Source: Clostridia bacterium
GTDB taxonomy: Bacteria; Bacillota; Peptococcia; DRI-13; SM3-B62
Length of the DNA stretch: 64,000 nt
Assembly: GCA_018433675.1 (NCBI GenBank)
Contig: JAHDQS010000005.1
Coordinates: 124,001-188,000, forward strand
Reading direction: 5' to 3'
Made by a program: the position numbers and the translations under genes. Positions 9,747 through 17,823 of the stretch are shown one piece after another. Below the pieces are notes generated by a model. It did no database searches and was not told the origin of the DNA. It worked only from the letters and a program-made list of their open reading frames with translations. Each line of letters starts with the position of its first letter. Within the stretch, counting starts at the first letter, position 1.

Positions 9747-10256
9747 TTAACCTCGTGCAAATAGAGCTTCGGCAATTCTCTTGAAAATACCGTCTCCCGC
9801 AGAAATTTGCGTCTCGGTTTGCCCTTTCTTTCCATCCGCCGGTATATTTTCGGCTGCAACGCCCTTAATGCTTTCCGTCGCAACTGTCTTCATGTCATAC
9901 GCCAAATACTCGATTTGGGGATTTTTTACCATCCCTAATTGGCTCGTAGCTACTGTCTCTACTCTATCTAATGATTTCAGGCCTGCCACCCTTACCTTTA
10001 ATTTTTCATTTTCCGCTATGATAGTATTATTGCTCTCTTCAACCTGCTTGATCTGCAGGTTTATTTTGGCAATGGAGGCCTTAAGATACAAATACGAAAG
10101 ACCCGTACAAAAAATGCATACAATCAAAAACGTGCCGACGACAACCCCGGCCACAGGCGAAACACTCTTTTTGATTCTTAATTTTCTCTTTTGTTTGGGA
10201 GCATAAGACGGATAATAATCTTCAGATCCAACTGCCAATTTCCTTGCTACTATCAA
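9747..10256 (-). CDS. ftsL: FtsL-like septum protein
   Basis: This is a 169-residue bitopic protein with a basic cytoplasmic N-terminus (KQKRKLRIKK), one membrane segment (about 34-56, VAGVVVGTFLIVCIFCTGL) and an external coiled coil (ASIAKINLQIKQVEESNNTIIAENEKLK). This is the layout of FtsL/DivIC divisome proteins. Between rsmH and a class B PBP, FtsL is the expected gene. The C-terminal tail (about 115-169) is longer than usual and has no motif I recognise. Start is a TTG at 10254-10256 with a GGGGGG tract upstream. Assignment rests on topology and position because FtsL sequences diverge strongly. Confidence 0.85.
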   Translation of the reverse strand: MIVARKLAVGSEDYYPSYAPKQKRKLRIKKSVSPVAGVVVGTFLIVCIFCTGLSYLYLKASIAKINLQIKQVEESNNTIIAENEKLKVRVAGLKSLDRVETVATSQLGMVKNPQIEYLAYDMKTVATESIKGVAAENIPADGKKGQTETQISAGDGIFKRIAEALFARG

Positions 10257-10286
10257 GAGTATTCACCCCCCTTAACTTTTAGAACT

Positions 10287-11228
10287 TTATAGTTTTTGCG
10301 CCGCCCGCATCTTTGCACTGCGCGAACGCGGATTGTTCTCCAACTCTTCTGCACCGGGAAGGATTGGCTTTCTTTTCATAATTTTTACAACGGGTTTATT
10401 ATTGCAAACACACACCGGTAAATCCTTAGGGCAGGTACACCCCTTCGCTTTCCTTTGAAAAACCTCCTTGACAATACGATCCTCCAAAGAATGAAAGCTG
10501 ATTACCACTATTCTTCCTCCCGGGTTAAGAACCTCGATACCTTGTTCAAGAGCTTCTTCTAATATCTCCAATTCCCGGTTGACCGCTATCCTTAGAGCCT
10601 GAAAGGTCCTTTTCGCCGGATGAGGCCCATCCTGACGCGCTCCCTTGGGAACGGCCTTTTTTATGATTTCCACAAGCCTCTGTGTTGTTTCGATAGCTTC
10701 CTTTTCCCTCTCTTTCACAATAAAGGCAGCAATTCTTTTAGCCCAACGTTCCTCACCGTAGGAATAAATAATTCTTGAAAGTTCTTCCTGTGAGGCCCGG
10801 TTGATAAGATCATAGGCAGATAGTGAGGCTTCCTTATTCATTCGCATGTCTAGCGGCGCATCATTTTTATAGCTGAATCCTCTCTTTGGTGCATCTAACT
10901 GATATGAGGAAACCCCCAGATCATACAACACCCCGTCTACTTTCTTAATGCCTAATTCCTCAAGTACCGCTTTGAGATTGATGAAATTATCTTGTACAAC
11001 AGAAAAGTTTCCTTCTCCAAAAATCTTTAGTCGATCTTTCACCGCTTCAACTGCATCGTTATCCTGGTCTAACGCTATCAATCTCCCACCGGGTAGAATC
11101 TCTTTTATTATTGCCGTGCTGTGTCCGCCGCCCCCTGCGGTGCAATCCGCCACCACATATCCCGGCTGCAGCTTTAAATATTGAAGCGCCTCTGTAAGAA
11201 GCACAGGCTTATGTTCAAATTTAGGCAT
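10287..11228 (-). CDS. rsmH: 16S rRNA (cytosine-1402-N4)-methyltransferase RsmH
   Basis: RsmH (formerly MraW) methylates N4 of C1402 in 16S rRNA using S-adenosylmethionine. The 313 residues match the family. The SAM-binding motif DCTAGGGGHSTAI lies at 29-41, followed by DGVLYDLGVSSYQLD, the GFSY-DAPLDMRM segment, and the C-terminal VISFHSLEDRIVK and CTCPKDLPVCVC motifs. It starts 10 bases after the mraZ stop behind a GAGGTGG site. mraZ-rsmH-ftsL is the invariant head of the division and cell-wall cluster. Confidence 0.97.
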   Translation of the reverse strand: MPKFEHKPVLLTEALQYLKLQPGYVVADCTAGGGGHSTAIIKEILPGGRLIALDQDNDAVEAVKDRLKIFGEGNFSVVQDNFINLKAVLEELGIKKVDGVLYDLGVSSYQLDAPKRGFSYKNDAPLDMRMNKEASLSAYDLINRASQEELSRIIYSYGEERWAKRIAAFIVKEREKEAIETTQRLVEIIKKAVPKGARQDGPHPAKRTFQALRIAVNRELEILEEALEQGIEVLNPGGRIVVISFHSLEDRIVKEVFQRKAKGCTCPKDLPVCVCNNKPVVKIMKRKPILPGAEELENNPRSRSAKMRAAQKL

Positions 11229-11238
11229 TTATACCACC

Positions 11239-11676
11239 TCAAAAACCGAGATCCAAATCAACCATCTTTTCGGCAAGTTCTTCATAGCTTTTTTCCGTTT
11301 CAAGACTATAACCGTTCCATTTCTCCCTGCTCCAGATTTCAATGCGTGTTCCTACGCCAATAATGATTACTTCCTTGCATATCTCGGCATACTCTCTAAG
11401 ATTACTGCTAAGCAATATTCTCCCCTGTTTATCGGCTTCGCAATCAACGGCGCCAGAGAAAAAGAAACGGGCAAATGCCCGCGCATCTTTATTGGTAAAG
11501 GGCAATTGCTTAAGCTTATCCTCTAATATTTTCCATTCCTTCATCGGGTAAACAAAGAGACATCCATCAAGACCCTTGTTAATAACAAAGCTGTCTCCCA
11601 AGACCTCTCGAAACTTGGCAGGCATGATTAGGCGTCCCTTGCCGTCAATTGTATGTTGATATTCTCCCGTAAACAC
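11239..11676 (-). CDS. mraZ: Transcriptional regulator MraZ
   Basis: MraZ is an AbrB-like DNA-binding protein with two SpoVT-AbrB-type halves. It represses its own operon by binding tandem repeats in front of its gene. The sequence shows the paired [14 protein letters not shown] (about 10-25) and [16 protein letters not shown] (about 83-98) motifs, one per half. At 145 residues it has family length. A GGAGG site precedes the ATG, and five GTGG-type repeats lie immediately upstream, so autoregulation is very likely here. Confidence 0.97.
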   Translation of the reverse strand: MFTGEYQHTIDGKGRLIMPAKFREVLGDSFVINKGLDGCLFVYPMKEWKILEDKLKQLPFTNKDARAFARFFFSGAVDCEADKQGRILLSSNLREYAEICKEVIIIGVGTRIEIWSREKWNGYSLETEKSYEELAEKMVDLDLGF

Positions 11677-11694
11677 CCTGCCACACCTCCTTGT

Positions 11695-11741
11695 CCACCA
11701 CTATACACCACATTATACCACTTTACACCACTTCATACCAC
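11695..11741 (-). promoter_or_regulatory. MraZ-binding repeats and probable -10 of the mraZ operon
   Basis: Read on the minus strand, GTGG occurs five times at exactly 10-base spacing (plus-strand CCAC at 11698, 11708, 11718, 11728 and 11738), with one extra offset copy at 11695. Each unit is GTGGT followed by a variable A/T-rich half. MraZ operators in other bacteria are direct repeats with a 10-base period directly upstream of mraZ, so this is almost certainly the operator. A TATAAT on the minus strand (11712-11717) lies inside the array, so bound MraZ would cover the promoter. No convincing -35 is visible. Confidence 0.88.
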
Positions 11742-11804
11742 TATATTCTACCTCAATGCAAATTTTCCTCTTTTTAAGCAACACAATTTTATTATTTATA
11801 TCTA

Positions 11805-11834
11805 TAAAAAATAAAAGGCCCTCAACGGACCTTT
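11805..11834 (-). terminator. Rho-independent terminator of the small-exporter transcript
   Basis: On the minus strand AAAGGTCC-gttga-GGGCCTTT forms an 8-bp stem with one G-T pair, followed by TTTTATTTTTTA. It lies a few bases after the stop of the 11842-12378 gene and separates that transcript from mraZ. Confidence 0.75.
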
Positions 11835-11841
11835 GTCGTTA

Positions 11842-12378
11842 TCATTTACCCTTCACCTTCCTGAAATAATAAAACAGCATCAACGCTAATAAAACCGCCA
11901 GCAAAAAATATTCCAGCCGATACAACACAACCATTTTAATAATACCCAGGCTGCCCAAAATCATAATCAGGCCTGCTGCAAAGACCCCCAAAGCAATTGC
12001 CGCAGCCGACGACATAATTTTTAAGCCGAAGAGCCAGGCAAGAAGAGCCCCGGTCCATGCACCCGTACCGGGAAACGGCAAACAGACAAAGAGAAATAAC
12101 CCCATAGCCCCATACTTTTCAACCCTGTCCCCTCTTGTTCTTGTCCTCCTCAGAATTGCCTTAAACAATTTTTCCAGGAAAGGCAAATGCCTTAAAAACT
12201 TGCTTACAGGCTCAAGAAAGATTAACAAAGGAACAACGGGTACAAGGTTCCCGGCCACAGCCAAAAAATAAGCCTTGAAAGGATCAAGCCCCATGGCTAG
12301 TGCATAAGGAATGGTAAAACGAAGTTCGGTTATCGGAATTGCGGATAAAAAAAACACTTGCCAATCAATCCAGGACAT
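11842..12378 (-). CDS. Small multidrug-export-like membrane protein (COG2426)
   Basis: This is a 178-residue integral membrane protein with about five hydrophobic segments. The opening WQVFFLSAIPITELRFTIPYALAMGL and the central FLFVCLPFPGTGAWTGALLAWLFGL are typical of the small multi-drug export family (PF06695), a DedA-related group of untested transport function. It follows the helicase-loader gene by 11 bases and is probably the last gene of that transcript, ending at the terminator just downstream. No substrate can be inferred. Confidence 0.8.
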   Translation of the reverse strand: MSWIDWQVFFLSAIPITELRFTIPYALAMGLDPFKAYFLAVAGNLVPVVPLLIFLEPVSKFLRHLPFLEKLFKAILRRTRTRGDRVEKYGAMGLFLFVCLPFPGTGAWTGALLAWLFGLKIMSSAAAIALGVFAAGLIMILGSLGIIKMVVLYRLEYFLLAVLLALMLFYYFRKVKGK

Positions 12379-12389
12379 TATTTTACTCC

Positions 12390-13370
12390 TCAGTTTTGTT
12401 TAACATTGCTTAACGTCTTATTTCTTTTAATCATCTTCTGCCTGCGAACGCTTTCTCCGGTAAACTTCAGTTGACAAGACATACTCATGATTCTGTCGCT
12501 TAACCGATCTTCATAGATCGTACCGATCTCATTAGGAGATAAATTGGTGCTGATTATCCACGGCAACCGATAATTCAAACGTTCGTCAAGCAGTAAAAAC
12601 AGTTGCTCCTTAACAAAGTCGGAAGAAACTTCCGTACCTAAATCGTCGATAATCAGAAGACCGACTTGGTACAAATCCTGCAAATCTTTTGCAAGATTTT
12701 CACGGGAGGTCTTGTCGCTGTTGAATTTTTGTTCCCGAATCATATCAAGCAATTTGCTTACCTTTAAGTATATTACACTCACCCCGGCCTGTAGCACATA
12801 GTTTGCAACCGAGCTGCACAAGTGTGTCTTACCGGTACCTACCGGGCCATATATAAAGAGACTCTCTGCTTTTTTGCCCTCACTGACTTTTTCTGCAAAG
12901 CTTAGGCATTCTTTAATATTTTTGCGGCAATTTGCTTTATCCTGACACCACTCCAGAGAAAAATTGGTAAAAGTCTGGTTTTTTTGTTCAGGAGACATTT
13001 TACTTGCTTGCCAACGCACTTCAAGCTCTTCTTTTAACCTGCAGGAACACTTCTTACCCACAGCAATAAAACCTGTATCCTTACATTTATCACATTCCCA
13101 CCAAACATCATAAATATTATCAGGAATCTTATTCTGCTTTAATATGACCTTTTTCTCGGCCTGCAGCACTTCCATTGTCTTCTGTAATTCCTCTTTTGTC
13201 ATCCCCTTTTTGCCTCTGTTCATTGCCAATAGCGCCATTTCAACAGACATCTCGGCAAAAAGACGTGTTATCTCTTCAAGTCGCGGATATTTGGCATGGA
13301 GCATTTCAACCCTTTTTTCGTATTCCGCAATCTTTTTTTGGCGTTTTAAGTTCCACTCTGGCAGGCTCAC
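12390..13370 (-). CDS. DnaC/DnaI-like replicative helicase loader ATPase
   Basis: Helicase loaders of this family are AAA+ ATPases that place the replicative helicase on DNA. The 326 residues show an N-terminal helical region, a zinc-binding-like cluster CDKCKDTGF...CSC (about 93-112), Walker A GPVGTGKTHL (about 174-183), Walker B LLIIDDLGTE (about 238-247), and a sensor segment ISTNLSPNEI followed by EDRLSDRI. The Cys cluster before the AAA+ domain resembles Bacillus DnaI. It lies directly downstream of a DnaD-like gene, the usual partner in primosome loading. Start is a GTG after a GGTGGTGAG site. Confidence 0.9.
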   Translation of the reverse strand: MSLPEWNLKRQKKIAEYEKRVEMLHAKYPRLEEITRLFAEMSVEMALLAMNRGKKGMTKEELQKTMEVLQAEKKVILKQNKIPDNIYDVWWECDKCKDTGFIAVGKKCSCRLKEELEVRWQASKMSPEQKNQTFTNFSLEWCQDKANCRKNIKECLSFAEKVSEGKKAESLFIYGPVGTGKTHLCSSVANYVLQAGVSVIYLKVSKLLDMIREQKFNSDKTSRENLAKDLQDLYQVGLLIIDDLGTEVSSDFVKEQLFLLLDERLNYRLPWIISTNLSPNEIGTIYEDRLSDRIMSMSCQLKFTGESVRRQKMIKRNKTLSNVKQN

Positions 13371-13399
13371 AATTTCTCACCACCGGTTATATTTATGTG

Positions 13400-14341
13400 T
13401 TAGGTAATATTTTCCCAGTCACGTTCATCTACACGACTTATCCTTTTTTTATTGTTTTCCCCTTTTACGACTTTTCTCTGTTTGTGATTCTTTTCGTCGT
13501 GGTCCTTAATCAAATCTTCGGCTTCACTTACATCCTTTATGCCTTTTCTATACCAATCTTGCAAAATAGCATCGATATATTTGAAACTGGGATTGTTCGC
13601 CCGGATGGTCTCCTCTCCCGCCCGCATAATTAACTCGTGGCTCAATCCCCATTGTTTATTCCATTTTAAATACATTTCTCGTTGCGGCCCCGTAACTCCC
13701 CCATACTGCCCAATACACTTTTTAATTTCTACTACCTTATGTCGGGTCCAGTCCCATTCATTCATAAAGCCGACTAACCCTTCCACCGTGTTGATCCCGC
13801 TTTCATACACCCTTTTTGCGATATATTGGTAATTATGAAGCCTTTGCTGTCCCCTTTCAAAAGCCAGTTCGAGGAAAATGATAATAAATTCGGTAGACCA
13901 ACCGTATTTTATATTAAACTCCTGTATCACCTGTTTTTCTTTATCTGTTATGGACAAAGTGCCCCTGGCTTGATCCAGCCATTTCAGAATCTTACTATAT
14001 TCGAAACCCCCGTTTTGTCCAAAAAAAGCGTCATTGCTCTTTCCATTTCGGGATAATAACGACACCTTGTGGAGACGCTTCCAAAGAGGCAAGAAAGAAA
14101 TGTGTCTTTTTTCGCCTTCGCCCTGCCAGCAAGCCCACCCCTCACCCAGGCACCACTTCACCCCTTTGTTTTCCGCTACTTCCGCAACGGAATTTGCTTT
14201 TTGACAACAAGCCATCGCCAGGAGAAGATAACCTAGATTTTCCGCCGGAATATCAAGAGCCTGTAAGTTTTCCAAAAGCCGCAGAGGAATAACGACATGT
14301 CCTCCTTCAATAAGCCAGTTCCCATATTCAGCCTGTTCCAA
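13400..14341 (-). CDS. DnaD/DnaB-like primosome protein
   Basis: This 313-residue protein has an N-terminal winged-helix-like part (GGHVVIPLRLLENLQAL) and two regions resembling DnaD C-terminal domains (PF07261): about 120-190 (ITDKEKQVIQEFNIKYGWS...YIAKRVYESGINT) and about 215-275 (WNKQWGLSHELIMRAGEET...FKYIDAILQDWYRKGI). Two such modules are the layout of Bacillus DnaB-type loaders. It is translated 14 bases after the P-loop/Asp23 gene and ahead of the helicase loader, which supports a role in loading the replicative helicase at oriC or during restart. Confidence 0.82.
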   Translation of the reverse strand: MEQAEYGNWLIEGGHVVIPLRLLENLQALDIPAENLGYLLLAMACCQKANSVAEVAENKGVKWCLGEGWACWQGEGEKRHISFLPLWKRLHKVSLLSRNGKSNDAFFGQNGGFEYSKILKWLDQARGTLSITDKEKQVIQEFNIKYGWSTEFIIIFLELAFERGQQRLHNYQYIAKRVYESGINTVEGLVGFMNEWDWTRHKVVEIKKCIGQYGGVTGPQREMYLKWNKQWGLSHELIMRAGEETIRANNPSFKYIDAILQDWYRKGIKDVSEAEDLIKDHDEKNHKQRKVVKGENNKKRISRVDERDWENIT

Positions 14342-14354
14342 AGCAGCTTCCTCC

Positions 14355-15182
14355 TTATTTTTTCTCCATAGCGGTCTCCAAAGACTTTATTTGGATTTGT
14401 GTGTCGTAAACAATCAAGCCGGTCATCCATTCCACTCTTTTCTCAACATCTTGTTGTACATCCAAAGCGACCTTAGGCAAAAAGCTACCATAAAGGGCAG
14501 TCAACTCCAAGCGTATTTTCACACCATCTTCAATCATGATTACCGTCGCTTTATTGACCTGCGTTACCCCTCTATTCTGCAAGGCAATGCGGGTCGAAAT
14601 TTGCGAAACGGCATGCTCCGAAATACTCAGCTTGCCTATGAAGCTGAATTTCGGTCTGATAATCGATTTTTCACCCACTTTCCGCCTTGTCTCGTTCTTC
14701 TTACGAAGAAAGTACTTTAACGGATCAACCAGATAACCTCGAAAATCTCTTTTTACTTCAATTGTCGGAACCGGAATAACATGCATCCCGAAATTATCCC
14801 GGTAATTTTTGGCCAGTTCCAACTCTTTTTCCGAGGCAAGATCTTTAATATCAATAACCTTACAAGGACGAGGAAGGCTCAGAGTGTCGGTAATGCGATT
14901 CACCATCCGCAAAGATGTCCCCAATACCAAAACCTTGGGTGGATTCTCTTGCGAGAGGCGTTCTCTGATTTCGCGAGCATGCTCCGCATCTAAAAATATG
15001 GCTCTTTTGACGGCTAACAAGGCCGTAGACTCACGTTTTGCCGAACGTCCCGCCAAAATACAACCGCCTTTGATCAACAGGCCATCGTCTATAACGGTAT
15101 CAATATCATACTCATAGGCAACGATCATGGCCCGATGACTCTTTCCGGTTCCACTATCACCAATCAGGGCGTAAACTTCCAT
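14355..15182 (-). CDS. P-loop protein with C-terminal Asp23/Gls24-like domain
   Basis: I do not know a characterised homologue. The N-terminus has a Walker A motif GDSGTGKSH (residues 8-16 from the chosen start), followed by VIDDGLLIKGGCILAG and a basic, conserved-looking RSAKRES stretch. The C-terminal 85 residues (GKLSISEHAVSQISTRIALQ ... VALDVQQDVEKRVEWMTGL) read like an Asp23/Gls24 domain, a small alkaline-shock and cell-envelope module. The frame can open at a GTG at 15224, but that codon lies just after a TATAAT and has no ribosome-binding site. The ATG at 15180-15182 gives 275 residues starting MEVYALIGDSG. It is first in a transcript with the DnaD-like and helicase-loader genes. Confidence 0.7.
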   Translation of the reverse strand: MEVYALIGDSGTGKSHRAMIVAYEYDIDTVIDDGLLIKGGCILAGRSAKRESTALLAVKRAIFLDAEHAREIRERLSQENPPKVLVLGTSLRMVNRITDTLSLPRPCKVIDIKDLASEKELELAKNYRDNFGMHVIPVPTIEVKRDFRGYLVDPLKYFLRKKNETRRKVGEKSIIRPKFSFIGKLSISEHAVSQISTRIALQNRGVTQVNKATVIMIEDGVKIRLELTALYGSFLPKVALDVQQDVEKRVEWMTGLIVYDTQIQIKSLETAMEKK

Positions 15183-15214
15183 TAATACTGCCCGCCTTCC
15201 TATTTTAAACGTAT

Positions 15215-15244
15215 TTGTCTGCACTGTTAATTATACGTTATAAT
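15215..15244 (+). promoter_or_regulatory. Probable sigma-A promoter for the M42 peptidase
   Basis: TTGTCT (15215-15220), an 18-base spacer, then TATAAT (15239-15244), 31 bases before the ATG of the M42 gene with its AGGAGG site. The interval is also A/T-rich on the other strand, so the divergent P-loop/Asp23 gene probably starts from the same region. Confidence 0.6.
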
Positions 15245-15275
15245 TCTACTAAAGCATTTTAATCAGGAGGTAACA

Positions 15276-16352
15276 ATGAAAAACTTGGAAATGATTAAAG
15301 AATTGGCTTTGGCCCACGGACCTTCCGGATTTGAAGGAGAAGTCCGCAAAATCATCAAAAAACACCTGGATAAAGAAGCCGAATTTAGCCAGGACAACCT
15401 GGGCAGCCTTATCTGTAAAAAAACAGGGTCCCAAAAACCCCCCAGGATAATGATACCGGGGCACATGGACGAGGTGGGCTTTATGGTAAGCAGTATTACC
15501 AAAAGCGGCTACATAAAATTTGTTCCTTTGGGCGGATGGTGGGACCAAGTAATGCTGGCTCAAAAAGTAAGCATCAGAACCTCCCAAGGAGATGTCACGG
15601 GAGTAATAGGCTCTACTCCTCCCCATCTCATGTCGGCCAAAGACAAAGAAAAACTTTTTGAGAAAAAAAATATGTTCATAGATGTGGGTGCTGCTAACAG
15701 GGAAGAGGCCGAATCCACTCTTGGCATCAGACCGGGCGATTCCATAGTGCCGGCTGTCGATTTTCATGTTCTCTCCGGTACTCGCAGGATAATGAGCAAA
15801 GCAATAGACAACAGAATCGGTTGTTGTCTTTTTATTGAGGTGATCAAGGGCTTAAAAGACATCTCACACCCTAACACGGTTTATGGTGTAGGTACGGTCC
15901 AGGAAGAGGTTGGCCTGCGCGGTGCCACTACTGCCGCCAATGTCATCCAGCCGGATATCTGTTTAACTGTTGACGTCACCATCGCAACAGATATGCCGGG
16001 ACTAGAAAAAGAAGAACCCGAAATCAAGTTGGGAAACGGGCCCGTCTTAACACTCGTCGATGCCTCATTAATCGGGAACAGAGGTCTCAGAGACCTGGTT
16101 ATCGACACCGCAAAAAGGAATAACATCCCACTCCAGTACAACACAATGATGGGCGGCGGCACGGACGGAGGATCCATACACAAATCCGGACCCGGCGTTC
16201 CCAGTATTGTCATCAGCCTGCCAACCCGTTATATCCACAGTCACTACAGTATTTTTGACTATGACGACTACCAAAATACAATCACACTTCTAATAGAATT
16301 AGTTAGGCTTCTCGACTTGGATGCCGTAACCTGCATCAAGCAAGAAATGTAG
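15276..16352 (+). CDS. M42-family metallo-aminopeptidase
   Basis: M42 (FrvX/glutamyl aminopeptidase-like) enzymes are cytoplasmic tetrahedral dodecamers that trim peptides, using two metal ions. The 358 residues carry the family's metal ligands: PGHMDEVGFMV (about 65-75), KAIDNRIGCC (about 176-185, bridging Asp), VGTVQEEVGLRGA (about 206-218, catalytic Glu pair), DVTIATDMPG, and the final HSHYS histidine near 316-320. Start ATG follows AGGAGG. Its 3' end overlaps by 17 bases that of the convergent gene at 16336, with no terminator between them. Confidence 0.93.
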   Translation: MKNLEMIKELALAHGPSGFEGEVRKIIKKHLDKEAEFSQDNLGSLICKKTGSQKPPRIMIPGHMDEVGFMVSSITKSGYIKFVPLGGWWDQVMLAQKVSIRTSQGDVTGVIGSTPPHLMSAKDKEKLFEKKNMFIDVGAANREEAESTLGIRPGDSIVPAVDFHVLSGTRRIMSKAIDNRIGCCLFIEVIKGLKDISHPNTVYGVGTVQEEVGLRGATTAANVIQPDICLTVDVTIATDMPGLEKEEPEIKLGNGPVLTLVDASLIGNRGLRDLVIDTAKRNNIPLQYNTMMGGGTDGGSIHKSGPGVPSIVISLPTRYIHSHYSIFDYDDYQNTITLLIELVRLLDLDAVTCIKQEM

Positions 16353-17358
16353 ATAAAAGCCTCCAGATTCCTTTGCCACCCTCTGTTTGAACATCAAACA
16401 CGAGGGTGTTGCATTTTTCCTCCAGTGCAGCCTTTATTTCAACCCTATCTACATATGCCGGTTCATAGTCCCTTGCAGCAACCCGATAATTGGGGTAAAA
16501 GGGATTAACGGTAAAAGCCAGTAGCTTTACCTTCTTTTTGACCGCCACCTCTATTCCTGCACTTTTAAGCCCTGCTATCACTTCCAGCATACCGTTAAAA
16601 GAACCTGTTATCAAAAGCTTAATGGCATCCGTTAAAACCAACGTTTTTCCTGCCAGCTTATCAACACCCGTCTCCAGCAACAGACGAAAGCTTTCTTCAG
16701 TAATTAAACCCTCAACAAATACAGCATCGTTTTTTTCGTTGATATTATCCAGCAGTTCCTTGACCATGTCCTCATTTAAGAGCGAACTCACAGTCAAGCC
16801 ACTCTCTGTTTTTTCTGCAAACAAGGGCAGAGCTAATAACTTCTCCAGGGCAGCTGCCTCCGAGGCAAGACGCTGTATATCCAAACTGCGGGCAGCACCG
16901 GTGGCAATAACCAATCCATCCGTTTCAACCATAGGAGCCAGTCGGTTCAAGGCACCATCAACCAGAACCAGCTTACAGCCCTCTGCGGCAAGTATTTGTT
17001 TTGTCTTTCTGAGCTCCGAACTCTTATTAGGACCGGCTAATACTACAAGCCCCGACTTCACAACTCTGGCAATAACTATTGTTCCCAAAGGAACGCGAAT
17101 ACTCGTCTCTCTTAGAATCTCCGCTTTGACAGAACCGGTCTGTAAACAGCTGTCTGCCACCGCTAAAATCATACCTTCTCTGGCTTTGATCCGTGGCTTG
17201 GGTAATCCCGTAATGCTGTCGATCTCTTCTCCATCGTAACCGATACTCGTCAATCCTACTGTGATTCCTTCTTGATACGCATTCTCCATTATTGCATTCA
17301 TCGTTGTTGTTTTCCCTGTGTTTTTTGCCGTTCCGGCCAACCCTATTACTGTTTTCAC
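16336..17358 (-). CDS. P-loop NTPase of unknown function (MobB/BioD-like fold)
   Basis: This 340-residue protein begins with a Walker A motif in GTAKNTGKTTTMNAI (about 9-23), similar to MobB and dethiobiotin-synthetase-type NTPases. It continues with GLTSIGYDGEEID and KPRIKAREGMILAVADSCL, and later LVLVDGALNRLAPMVETDG as a possible Walker B region. I cannot name it with confidence. Proteins of similar size and start occur near lysine and ornithine aminomutase genes in Clostridia, and lysine 2,3-aminomutases are encoded 5 kb away, but no 5,6-aminomutase is visible here. Start is a GTG overlapping the stop of the upstream gene (GTGA), with GGAAGG before it, so translation is coupled. Confidence 0.6.
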   Translation of the reverse strand: MKTVIGLAGTAKNTGKTTTMNAIMENAYQEGITVGLTSIGYDGEEIDSITGLPKPRIKAREGMILAVADSCLQTGSVKAEILRETSIRVPLGTIVIARVVKSGLVVLAGPNKSSELRKTKQILAAEGCKLVLVDGALNRLAPMVETDGLVIATGAARSLDIQRLASEAAALEKLLALPLFAEKTESGLTVSSLLNEDMVKELLDNINEKNDAVFVEGLITEESFRLLLETGVDKLAGKTLVLTDAIKLLITGSFNGMLEVIAGLKSAGIEVAVKKKVKLLAFTVNPFYPNYRVAARDYEPAYVDRVEIKAALEEKCNTLVFDVQTEGGKGIWRLLSTFLA

Positions 17359-17741
17359 CTATAGCCTTCCTTTGTGTAATTCTGCATGGCATATGCCTTC
17401 AACAGCTTTCGACAATTAATATAATCCGGACATGCTTTGCTGACCAAATTCCAATAACGAGTGTTATGAGATCTTTCTTCCAGATGGCAAATCTCGTGGG
17501 TCAAAACATACCATATCAATTCCAACGGCGCACCTTTAAGACGGTGGGAAACGTATATTTGCCTGGTTTTCAAGCTACAAGTACCCCAGGTACTGTACTG
17601 CTTATGAAATATCGCATTTTTTAAGGGCAAGTTGTAATAAGTTTCATTAATCATCTTGGCAAGTCTACGTAAATCATCGTCACTTCTCACAACCAAATGC
17701 CCACCAAACCCTCGATTCCCCATCAAACGCACCTCCACCAC
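17355..17741 (-). CDS. Short YgjP-like (DUF45) metallopeptidase-domain protein
   Basis: This 128-residue protein covers the C-terminal part of the YgjP/WLM metallopeptidase family. WGTCSLKTRQIYVSHRL is followed by the zinc motif HEICHLEERSHNTRYW (HExxH, third ligand in the downstream HN segment) and CPDYINCRKLL. Full-length YgjP proteins are about 230 residues, so this one lacks the N-terminal half. The catalytic motif is intact and the reading frame is clean, so it looks like a minimal functional form rather than a fragment. It overlaps the following P-loop gene by 4 bases. Confidence 0.78.
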   Translation of the reverse strand: MVEVRLMGNRGFGGHLVVRSDDDLRRLAKMINETYYNLPLKNAIFHKQYSTWGTCSLKTRQIYVSHRLKGAPLELIWYVLTHEICHLEERSHNTRYWNLVSKACPDYINCRKLLKAYAMQNYTKEGYR

Positions 17742-17823
17742 ATCAAAACAGAAAAAGCACCTTCTGACAGGCGTTTTTCCTTCTCCAACCGTTCAAGCCG
17801 TGCCTTTTAAAACGCACAACTCC

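Noticed and set aside
11695-11741. Regular short repeats considered as a CRISPR-like or satellite array
   Set aside because: The 10-base period with GTGG core directly upstream of mraZ is the known form of an MraZ operator.
15249-15767. 172-codon minus-strand open frame
   Set aside because: Antisense to the M42 peptidase, whose catalytic motifs and ribosome-binding site are clear.
16538-17239. 233-codon plus-strand open frame
   Set aside because: Antisense to the P-loop gene, Ser/Thr/Pro-rich composition typical of a reverse-strand shadow, no supporting start signal.
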